Shown: positions 44,561 through 51,274 of the stretch, one piece after another
How the letters are laid out: each line of letters opens with the position of its first letter
Numbering within the stretch: the stretch's first letter is position 1
Source of the DNA: Erwinia sp. ErVv1
GTDB taxonomy: Bacteria > Pseudomonadota > Gammaproteobacteria > Enterobacterales > Enterobacteriaceae
Assembly (NCBI RefSeq): GCF_900068895.1
Contig: NZ_CDPK01000011.1
Span: 51,384-102,657, forward strand
DNA: 51,274 bases
Direction: 5' to 3'
The notes under the pieces: generated by a model
Databases searched by the model: none
Seen by the model: the letters and a program-made list of their open reading frames with translations, nothing else
Told to the model about the DNA's origin: nothing
Program-made: the position numbers and the translations under genes

Positions 44561-46840
44561 ATGACTGACCGCCTGACGCAGGAAACGCATTGCCAGCTGC
44601 CGCCTCAGAAATCCGGTGCGCCTGAACAGCCTGGTGGCGCATTAGGGCAAGCTGCTGGCCTCCCCCAGCAGGATGAAGCCTTGCCGCTGAAAACTGACGG
44701 TTTAACGCAGCAGACCGAAGGTTTACAGCGGCAAACTGTGGCACTCAGGTGCCAGGGTAAGCGCCGGCTGCTGGTGCTAAGCGGTACGTCGGCGTGGGCA
44801 GAGGCACAGGCAGGGGAGTGGATCAATGCGCTTCCCGGCGACTGGCTGTGGCTGGGAGATAAGCCGCAAAGCCCACTGCACTGCGCTTTTCCTGCGCTGC
44901 GCACGCTGCTGGGGCGCGAATTTCTTCACGCGGTTTTCGATGCGCGCCAGGGTTTTCACGCCGAGGCGCTGGCGGTGCTCGCCGGGACGCTCAAGGCCGG
45001 AAGCTGGCTGCTGATGCTGGTGCCGCCCTGGCAGAGCTGGGCGGCGCTACCGGATAACGATTCGCTGCGCTGGAGTGAACGTGATTTACCTGTCGCCACG
45101 CCAAACTTTATCCGGCGGCTACAGGGGTTGATTGAGCAGGATAAGGACGTTGCACTGATCGCTCAACCAAATCAGCCTTCACCGATGCCGATGCCGATGG
45201 CGTTGCCGGTGCTGCATCCTGACTTGCCCGGGGATCCTGACTGGCCGAGGGCTGCGACGCCATCTCAATCCTCATCTTTTTCTCCCGTTCCCACAGAATC
45301 TGACTGGCAGCCGAAGCATATGCTACAGCAGCAGAGGCTGTTGAACCGGCTGCTATCCAGCGACCCGGGGATTTTTGTGCTGATTGCCCCCCGGGGCAGG
45401 GGGAAGTCGGCGCTGGCGGGCCAGCTTGCCGCGCGCTGGCCCGGACGTTGCCTGGTCACGGCTCCGGGAAAAGTATCAACCGCCGTGCTGGAGCAGTTCG
45501 CGGGCGAACAATTTGCGTTTATCGCACCGGACCGCCTGCTGGAAACGCCTCCAGATCACCTTCCGGCAGGCATCGACTGGCTGCTGATCGATGAGGCGGC
45601 TGCCATCCCCACGCCGCTTCTTACCCGGCTGGTCAGGCTTTACCCGCGCGTATTACTGACGACTACGCTTCAGGGGTACGAGGGAACGGGGCGCGGTTTT
45701 TTACTGAAGTTCTGTGCCACCCTGCCGGATGCCACTCTGCTGACGCTGGACGAGCCGCTGCGCTGGGCCGCCGACGATCCGCTCGAGCGCTTTACCGGAG
45801 ATGCGCTGCTGTTCGCAGACCTCATACCCGAGCCTGGGGCAGGCGACGTTCGCTATATTTTTCCCGAACAGGCTGACTGGCAGCACAACCCTTCTCAGCT
45901 CTCGGCCATTTATCAGCTGCTGGCGAGCGCGCACTATCGCACGTCGCCGCTGGATCTGCGGCGGATGATGGACGCACCGGGGATGCATTTTAGCGCTGCG
46001 TTGCAGGGCGAGCAGGTACAGGGGGCGCTGTGGCTGACGGATGAGGGCGGGCTGTCGGAGACGCTATCGAACGCCGTCTGGGCTGGCTTTCGCCGCCCGC
46101 GTGGTAATCTTGTTGCGCAGTCGCTTGCGGCCCATGCTGGCTTTGCAGAGGCAGCGCAGATGCGCTCGCGTCGCATCAGCCGCATTGCCATCGCTCCCGC
46201 ACTGCGTCGCCAGGGCGTGGGGCGGGAAATGGTGCTGCGCACCCTGGACAAATCCGCCCAGCTCGATTTTCTCTCGGTCAGTTTTGGCTTTACCGAATCG
46301 CTGTGGGCATTCTGGCGCGCGTGTGGCTTCTCTCTGGTACGACTGGGCAGTCAAAAGGAGGCCAGCAGCGGCTGTTATAGCGCAATGGCGATGCTGCCGG
46401 TTAGCGATCGGGGTAAAACGCTATGCACCCGCGCAGTACAGCGGCTGGTGTGCGACTGGCCATGGCTGAAAAAAAGGATTGATCTACCCGGCCTCGACTT
46501 TCCGGTCGTAGCCGATCGGCGACTTAATGACGATGACTGGTATGAGCTGGCTGGCTTTGCGTGGGCACAGCGTCCGCTCGAGGCCTGCGTAGGATCGCTT
46601 GGGCGTCTGCTGCACCACAGCGTGTTCGATCTGGCATTACTGCACGGGGCGGTAGAGGAGGGTGTGGAAGCCGCTATACTCTGTGAACGGTACGGGCTGA
46701 GCGGGCGCAAAGCGCTACTGACCGGCTGGCGCCTGGAGGCGCAGCAGGCCCTGGAAGCGCTGGATGCGCCGCGCAGTCAGTGGCTGAAAGCGACGATGAC
46801 AGCGATACGCGACGGCGCCAGCGGTGTTTCCACAGCCTAA
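44561..46840 (+). CDS. tmcA: tRNA(Met) cytidine acetyltransferase TmcA
   Basis: A 759-residue enzyme that makes N4-acetylcytidine at the wobble base of elongator tRNA-Met. After an N-terminal DUF1726-type domain come the helicase motifs: Walker A IAPRGRGKSAL and Walker B LLIDEAAAIP, with TTTLQGYEGTGRGF. Next is a GNAT domain with RISRIAIAPALRRQGVGREM (acetyl-CoA binding), then the tRNA-binding tail. It is about 90 residues longer than E. coli TmcA. The extra length is largely a glutamine-rich N-terminal stretch (residues 1-65) and a proline-rich linker near residues 205-240. Confidence 0.93.
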   Translation: MTDRLTQETHCQLPPQKSGAPEQPGGALGQAAGLPQQDEALPLKTDGLTQQTEGLQRQTVALRCQGKRRLLVLSGTSAWAEAQAGEWINALPGDWLWLGDKPQSPLHCAFPALRTLLGREFLHAVFDARQGFHAEALAVLAGTLKAGSWLLMLVPPWQSWAALPDNDSLRWSERDLPVATPNFIRRLQGLIEQDKDVALIAQPNQPSPMPMPMALPVLHPDLPGDPDWPRAATPSQSSSFSPVPTESDWQPKHMLQQQRLLNRLLSSDPGIFVLIAPRGRGKSALAGQLAARWPGRCLVTAPGKVSTAVLEQFAGEQFAFIAPDRLLETPPDHLPAGIDWLLIDEAAAIPTPLLTRLVRLYPRVLLTTTLQGYEGTGRGFLLKFCATLPDATLLTLDEPLRWAADDPLERFTGDALLFADLIPEPGAGDVRYIFPEQADWQHNPSQLSAIYQLLASAHYRTSPLDLRRMMDAPGMHFSAALQGEQVQGALWLTDEGGLSETLSNAVWAGFRRPRGNLVAQSLAAHAGFAEAAQMRSRRISRIAIAPALRRQGVGREMVLRTLDKSAQLDFLSVSFGFTESLWAFWRACGFSLVRLGSQKEASSGCYSAMAMLPVSDRGKTLCTRAVQRLVCDWPWLKKRIDLPGLDFPVVADRRLNDDDWYELAGFAWAQRPLEACVGSLGRLLHHSVFDLALLHGAVEEGVEAAILCERYGLSGRKALLTGWRLEAQQALEALDAPRSQWLKATMTAIRDGASGVSTA

Positions 46841-46872
46841 GCGGTTGAGCCTGCAATCTTTTAAGCCCGGCC

Positions 46873-47061
46873 CTATTTCTTCTTCGGCCAGTCATCACCA
46901 TCGTCCCACTTATCGTTAAAATCACGGTGCGGGGGAAGATCGGGCTTATTATCCAGATATTTTTTGGGATCGATGCGCTTGAGGTCTTTGTAGACGTTCA
47001 TCAGTATGCCTACCATCACCACGATGACCAGAACCCACCAGTACTCTTTTAATAGTTCCAT
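46873..47061 (-). CDS. ypfN: UPF0370 small membrane protein YpfN
   Basis: A 62-residue protein: one N-terminal transmembrane helix ([18 protein letters not shown]) and a charged tail with [18 protein letters not shown], the conserved block of UPF0370/YpfN. Function unknown. It follows dapE by ten bases, as in E. coli. Confidence 0.92.
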   Translation of the reverse strand: MELLKEYWWVLVIVVMVGILMNVYKDLKRIDPKKYLDNKPDLPPHRDFNDKWDDGDDWPKKK

Positions 47062-47071
47062 ATCTACTCCT

Positions 47072-48199
47072 TTAAGCGATTAACTGTTCCATAATGCGCT
47101 GATACATCCTGCTCAGCAGTTGCAGATCCGACGCCTTAACGCACTCATTGATTTTATGAATGGTGGCGTTAACCGGCCCCAGCTCGACCACCTGCGCGCC
47201 CATCCGGGCAATAAAGCGGCCATCCGACGTGCCGCCTGTGGTCAGCAGCTGCGGCTTAATTTCATTATAGTGCGCAACCGCGTTCACCACCGCGCTCACC
47301 AGATCCCCGGTTGGCGTCAGGAACGGCTGGCCGGAGACCTTCCACTCCAGGCTGTAGCGTAGCTGATGGCTTTCCAGCAGCGCCTCTACGCGCTGTTTGA
47401 TCTGCTCATCGGTCAGCTCAGTGCTGAAGCGGAAGTTGAACTGTACGAAACATTCGCCTGGAATAACGTTATTGCTGCCGGTCCCGGCCTGCACGTTAGC
47501 AATTTGCATGCTGGTGGGCGGGAAAAATTCATTGCCCCGATCCCACTCAATGGCCACCAGTTCATTTAGCGCGGGCAGCACGCGGTGAACCGGGTTATCG
47601 GCCAGATGAGGATAAGCAACATGCCCCTGAACGCCGTGGATAGTCAGATTGGCGGTCATTGAGCCGCGGCGACCATTTTTCACGACATCTCCGACAACTT
47701 CGGTGCTGGATGGCTCTCCGACAAGACAGTAGTCCAGCCGTTCCTGACGGGCCATCAGCGCCTCGACCACTTTTACCGTGCCGTACGTGGCGCTGGCTTC
47801 TTCATCTGAAGTGATCAGAAAGGCCAGCCTGCCTTTGTGGTCAGGGAAAGCCCTGACGAAGCGCTCAGCCGCGACAATCATCGCCGCCAGCGAACCTTTC
47901 ATATCTGCCGCGCCACGACCGTAAAGCATGCCGTCACGAATCGTCGGCTCAAAGGGTGGGTTGATCCAGCGGTTGCCGTCTCCGGGAGGAACCACATCGG
48001 TGTGGCCGGCAAACGCCAGCGTCTCGCCTTGCCCACGCCAGGCCCAGAAATTTAGCGTATCGCCAAAGGGCATCAGTTCAATGGTGAAACCCATCGCCCG
48101 CAGGCGTTCGATCATAATGGCCTGGCAGCCAGCATCATCCGGGCTGAGGGAGGGGCGTCGAATAAGCTGCTGCGTCAGCGCAATGACCGGACAAAACAT
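47072..48199 (-). CDS. dapE: Succinyl-diaminopimelate desuccinylase
   Basis: A 375-residue M20-family di-zinc hydrolase in the diaminopimelate pathway, acting on N-succinyl-LL-DAP. Metal and catalytic blocks are [38 protein letters not shown] and CLVGEPSS. Length equals E. coli DapE. It starts two bases after the yffB stop, so yffB-dapE-ypfN form one operon. Confidence 0.96.
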   Translation of the reverse strand: MFCPVIALTQQLIRRPSLSPDDAGCQAIMIERLRAMGFTIELMPFGDTLNFWAWRGQGETLAFAGHTDVVPPGDGNRWINPPFEPTIRDGMLYGRGAADMKGSLAAMIVAAERFVRAFPDHKGRLAFLITSDEEASATYGTVKVVEALMARQERLDYCLVGEPSSTEVVGDVVKNGRRGSMTANLTIHGVQGHVAYPHLADNPVHRVLPALNELVAIEWDRGNEFFPPTSMQIANVQAGTGSNNVIPGECFVQFNFRFSTELTDEQIKQRVEALLESHQLRYSLEWKVSGQPFLTPTGDLVSAVVNAVAHYNEIKPQLLTTGGTSDGRFIARMGAQVVELGPVNATIHKINECVKASDLQLLSRMYQRIMEQLIA

Positions 48200-48201
48200 A
48201 A

Positions 48202-48561
48202 TTACGGCTTCTCCTGGATAAACGGCGTGTAGGTGCTTTCACTGAAACCCAGCAGCATAGAGCCGTCTGCGCCGCAGAGCAACGGGCGTTTGATCGTGGC
48301 AGGCTGTTCGACCATCAGCGCCAGGGCACTTTCGGCATTATTTACTGCGTTGCGCTGTTCGTCGCTCAGTTTACGCCAGGTGGTGCCGCGCGTATTTAGT
48401 AGCGCCTCCCAGCCCAGCGTAGCAATAAATTTTTGCACCAGGGCCGCATCCACGCCGTCTGCGCGGTAGTCATGGAACTGAAACGCCACGCCCTGTGCCT
48501 CAAGGTATTTACGCGCTTTTCGGATTGTGTCGCAGTTTTTAATGCCATACATTGTAAGCAT
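48202..48561 (-). CDS. yffB: ArsC/Spx-family protein YffB
   Basis: A 119-residue thioredoxin-fold protein of the ArsC-like family. The single active-site cysteine is in [27 protein letters not shown] and IKRPLLC follow, as in E. coli YffB. The ATG at 48561 is preceded by GAAGGGA; the longer frame has no conservation. Function is not known, and the position before dapE is conserved. Confidence 0.92.
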   Translation of the reverse strand: MLTMYGIKNCDTIRKARKYLEAQGVAFQFHDYRADGVDAALVQKFIATLGWEALLNTRGTTWRKLSDEQRNAVNNAESALALMVEQPATIKRPLLCGADGSMLLGFSESTYTPFIQEKP

Positions 48562-48701
48562 AACGGTTCCCTTCTTTTTTCTGTGGGTTTCTATACTATT
48601 CAAGACTGTTCAGGCGGTTAGTCTACATCGGATGCGCCTGCATGACAGCAGGGAAGGCGGGGATACCATTAAAGCAGCAGACTCAGCAACGGAGGGACAA
48701 T

Positions 48702-48896
48702 ATGAACTATATGAAAGCATCTTCTGCCCATACGGTAGAAGAGACCCAGTCTACGATCGTGATTATTCGTAAGCAGCCGAGCCGCTGCGAAGAGTTTAAC
48801 CATATTGTTGAGGCCGTGCTGGCCGAGCATCCCGACGCAAAGACGCATATCGACAGCGAAAGCGGTGGTTACGATAAGGTAATCGTACTGAAATAG
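48702..48896 (+). CDS. Small protein of unknown function
   Basis: A 64-residue frame with an excellent ribosome binding site (GGAGGGAC, six bases before the ATG). The protein, MNYMKASSAHTVEETQSTIV and onward to GGYDKVIVLK, looks like one compact alpha/beta unit with VV/II strands and an amphipathic helix (EEFNHIVEAVLAEHP). I recognise no family. It is divergent from yffB-dapE-ypfN and stands alone. Confidence 0.65.
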   Translation: MNYMKASSAHTVEETQSTIVIIRKQPSRCEEFNHIVEAVLAEHPDAKTHIDSESGGYDKVIVLK

Positions 48897-49004
48897 CGTC
48901 CGGCACAACGGCATAGGCCATGGCTATATGCCTGAACGATGCAATCATCACATCATTTCGTTCAGGGGCTCAGTGCGCGCCTGGGCATGAGGTAAAGGAG
49001 CGTC

Positions 49005-49463
49005 TCAGGCTCCCTGAATGCGGGCTTTGATAAACCCCTTTTCCTCCAGCCGCAGTAGCGCCTCACCCTGCGCATAGATCATGCCGGTCGTCAGTTCGGC
49101 GAAGCCCAGGCGCTGATAGAAGCTAATTTTTTCCGGCATTGAATAGATAAAGACCTTGCCGCAGGGTGTCAGGGTTTCCATTATTGCTGCCATAAGCTGA
49201 CCACCGTACCCTTTCCCCTGATAATCCACATCAATAATGACGTCCGAGAGGTAAGAGGCCCAGGTCATATCGCTTATCGCGTGTGCGGTAGCCATGAGAA
49301 CACCATCAACATAGCCGAACCAGACAAATGAAGAGTGTTGATACGCACGTTGTAGCGTTCGAGGATCACGGTGGCTCAGCCCCGCCCGCTCGATCAATGC
49401 TGCAAGCTGGTGCCAGTCGACATCAGCCATCCCGCTTTCCCTTACCAGAACCATTGGATTCAT
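49005..49463 (-). CDS. GNAT-family N-acetyltransferase
   Basis: A 152-residue acetyltransferase with the acetyl-CoA loop VDYQGKGYGGQLMAAI (pattern Q/R-x-x-G-x-G/A) and the C-terminal YSMPEKISFYQRLGF strand-helix. The ATG at 49463 has AGGAGAG six bases before it; an ATG six codons upstream would contain that site. The substrate is unknown. It may form a transcription unit of its own. Confidence 0.8.
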   Translation of the reverse strand: MNPMVLVRESGMADVDWHQLAALIERAGLSHRDPRTLQRAYQHSSFVWFGYVDGVLMATAHAISDMTWASYLSDVIIDVDYQGKGYGGQLMAAIMETLTPCGKVFIYSMPEKISFYQRLGFAELTTGMIYAQGEALLRLEEKGFIKARIQGA

Positions 49464-49592
49464 CTGCTCTCCTAAACTCATCTGCTAATTACAGTTTTGA
49501 TAAGCGTTGCCGATAGCAGTAAGTGAGTGAAAGTGTTTTTATAAAATTAGGAATATTCTTATAATAAAGCCATCTTAACGCGGGGGTGTAGC

Positions 49593-49652
49593 ATGATTGA
49601 TGTCGAGCTGGGGAACTGGAAAGAATTTATAGAAGCGATGCTGGCGCGTTAA
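49593..49652 (+). CDS. ypfM: Small protein YpfM (19 residues)
   Basis: The frame MIDVELGNWKEFIEAMLAR matches E. coli YpfM (as I recall, MIERELGNWKDFIEVMLRK), a verified small protein coded near acrD. GGGGGTG precedes the ATG. The agreement in 13 or more of 19 positions and the location make this a confident call despite its size. Confidence 0.85.
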   Translation: MIDVELGNWKEFIEAMLAR

Positions 49653-49737
49653 TTTCGCGCAATCGGCATCCGGTATAAGGAAATAGCGGTGACACTTTTC
49701 TGCGTACCTGAACCCAATGCAAGGCAGCGGCAGGCTG

Positions 49738-49783
49738 TGATCCTCGCCATCTTAGGTGGCTGATCCTCGCCATCTTAGGTGGC
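49738..49783 (+). repeat. 23-bp perfect tandem duplication with hairpins
   Basis: TGATCCTCGCCATCTTAGGT plus GGC is present twice in a row, without any change between copies. Each unit can fold as GCCATC-TTA-GGTGGC; the second is followed by TGGTTTT and may act as a terminator for ypfM or acrD. Confidence 0.85.
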
Positions 49784-49822
49784 TGGTTTTAGCCCTGTCG
49801 CTGCCTTTTTTATTGGGTCGTA

Positions 49823-51274
49823 TTATCTGTCCTGCTCGCCTGCGGGTTTCGCGCTGGCCGGAAAGCGCTGGCGAACCAGTACAAAAAACAGGGGGACAAA
49901 GAAAATCGCCAGTACCGTCGCCGAGATCATTCCACCCATTACGCCGGTGCCAACCGCATGCTGGCTGCCTGATCCAGCGCCATTACTGATAGCCATGGGG
50001 AGCACGCCGAAAATAAAGGCCAGCGAGGTCATCAGGATGGGGCGCAGACGCTGCCGGGCTGCTTCCAGCGTTGATTCCAGCAGAGCACGGCCCTGACTGT
50101 TGATATCATTCGCAAATTCAACAATCAGAATGGCGTTCTTCGCCGACAGGCCGATAACCGTTAACAGTCCGACCTGGAAATAGACGTCGTTTTCCAAGCC
50201 GCGTAGCCAGGTGGCTACCAGCGCACCAATTACGCCCAGCGGCACCACTAACATGACGGAAAACGGAATGGACCAGCTTTCATAAAGCGCCGCCAGGCAA
50301 AGGAACACCACCAGCAGCGAAATAGCATAGAGCGCCGGGGCCTGAGAATCGGTCATTCGCTCCTGTAATGAGGCACCCGTCCATTGCAGGCCAATCCCGC
50401 CGGGCAGCTGGCTGACCAGCTGTTGCATGATGTCCATCGCAGTACCGGTACTCACGCCGGGGGCTGATTCTCCCACAATCTCCAGCGATGCGTAGCCATT
50501 GTACCTTTCCAGCCGGGGCGAGCCTGTTTCCCAGGCGGTGGTGGCGAAAGCGCTAAACGGCACCATGCCACCGCTGCTGTTGCGCACGTACCATTTACCG
50601 ATATCGTCCGGCAGCATGCGATAGGGGGCCGCAGCCTGAACATAAACTTTCTTCACCCGGCCCCGATCCAGAAAGTCATTAACATAGGTGGAGCCCCAGC
50701 CGGTTTCTAGCGTGTTGTTAATATCGTCAAGCGATATGCCCAGCGCCTGCGCCTTATGCTGATCGATATCTATCCGCAGCTGTGGGGTGTCATCCAGACC
50801 ATTGTGACGCACACGCGCCAGCGCGGGGTTGGCATCCGCTTTTGCCAGCAGCAGATCGCGCGCCCTCATCAGCGCGTCGTGTCCTACGCCCGCATGATCC
50901 TGCAGCTCCATATCAAATCCCGCGGCGCTCCCCATACCCGTGATGGCTGGCGGGCTGCTGGCAATAACCCGGCCCTCTTTGATACTGCGGAAGGCGTTTG
51001 TCGCCCGCTCAATAATGGCAAATGAGGTATTACTGGCACCGGGACGATCCTGCCAGTCCTTCAGCCGTACGAACATGCGCGCGACGTTTTGCCCATTACC
51101 ACCCGGACCCGCGCCGATGGTTGAAAATACTGATACAACATTGTTTTTTTCCTGCGTCAGATAGTACTTTTCGACCTTATCAACGACCCTGTTAGTCTCC
51201 TGTAATGTCGAGCCCGGCGGCAGCTGTATCTGCGTGGTAAAGATGCCCCTGTCCTCCAGCGGCAGAAACGACGT
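49823..51274 (-). CDS. acrD: RND multidrug efflux pump AcrD, C-terminal part
   Basis: The final 483 residues of an RND inner-membrane pump; the gene runs off the right edge of the window with the frame open to the last base. It is much closer to E. coli AcrD than AcrB in blocks such as [35 protein letters not shown] and LERYNGY. Porter-domain sequence is followed by the last six transmembrane helices, including [14 protein letters not shown] and the [10 protein letters not shown] block. AcrD exports aminoglycosides and other polar drugs with AcrA and TolC. Confidence 0.94.
   Translation of the reverse strand, partial: TSFLPLEDRGIFTTQIQLPPGSTLQETNRVVDKVEKYYLTQEKNNVVSVFSTIGAGPGGNGQNVARMFVRLKDWQDRPGASNTSFAIIERATNAFRSIKEGRVIASSPPAITGMGSAAGFDMELQDHAGVGHDALMRARDLLLAKADANPALARVRHNGLDDTPQLRIDIDQHKAQALGISLDDINNTLETGWGSTYVNDFLDRGRVKKVYVQAAAPYRMLPDDIGKWYVRNSSGGMVPFSAFATTAWETGSPRLERYNGYASLEIVGESAPGVSTGTAMDIMQQLVSQLPGGIGLQWTGASLQERMTDSQAPALYAISLLVVFLCLAALYESWSIPFSVMLVVPLGVIGALVATWLRGLENDVYFQVGLLTVIGLSAKNAILIVEFANDINSQGRALLESTLEAARQRLRPILMTSLAFIFGVLPMAISNGAGSGSQHAVGTGVMGGMISATVLAIFFVPLFFVLVRQRFPASAKPAGEQDR

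Overview
The window is a stretch of enterobacterial chromosome. The order of housekeeping genes follows the E. coli yfgG-yfgF-ppx-ppk and purMN-upp-uraA-hda-bepA-perM-bcp-gcvR-dapA-bamC-purC-ypfJ-tmcA-ypfN-dapE-yffB-ypfM-acrD blocks. The proteins are clearly diverged from E. coli, and an extra MgtE transporter and a giant autotransporter suggest a plant- or environment-associated Enterobacterales (Erwinia/Pantoea-like); genus is inference. The first 36 bases are a pure G run, so the left edge is probably a contig end with sequencing artefact.

Layout. (1) 1-2681, accessory: an AT-richer three-gene cassette (winged-helix protein, AbiEii-like nucleotidyltransferase, PP2C-like phosphatase), then a remnant of the type VI secretion gene tssK. 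(2) 2682-16307, mostly core: mgtE, yfgG and a degenerate c-di-GMP protein (pdeF/yfgF); then tehB-ppx-ppk on the minus strand, divergent from a phosphate ABC transporter pstC-pstA-pstB with unusually large permeases and no pstS or phoU beside it. (3) 16308-21334, a mosaic of mobile and T6SS debris. It holds tle1 fragments, the tnpA end of a Tn3-type transposon with a perfect 38-bp terminal repeat, an intact class-3 lipase plus lipoprotein pair, a truncated ColE1-type plasmid origin with an apparently complete RNA I, the opposite Tn3 terminal repeat, a frameshifted DUF2931 lipoprotein, the 3' end of a tle1 gene and an internally deleted hcp. (4) 21335-26035, core nucleotide and replication-control genes: purN-purM with a PurR box, upp-uraA, and hda with a CTG start. 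(5) 26056-33239, surface genes: a 2011-residue autotransporter and an Ail/Lom-type barrel whose upstream regions share a 13-bp motif. (6) 33473-51274, core: bepA, a secreted DsrE-like protein, a dCache-GGEEF diguanylate cyclase, perM, bcp, gcvR, dapA, bamC, purC, ypfJ, tmcA, ypfN, dapE, yffB, a small unknown gene, a GNAT acetyltransferase, ypfM and the 3' part of acrD.

Together the core covers phosphate/polyphosphate metabolism, purine and pyrimidine supply, lysine/diaminopimelate synthesis (dapA, dapE) and outer-membrane assembly (bamC, bepA). The accessory parts are about conflict and surface interaction. The two most unusual items are the left-hand three-gene cassette and the ColE1/Tn3/lipase block, which looks like a small plasmid captured in the chromosome through its transposon. 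No tRNA, rRNA or CRISPR array was seen.
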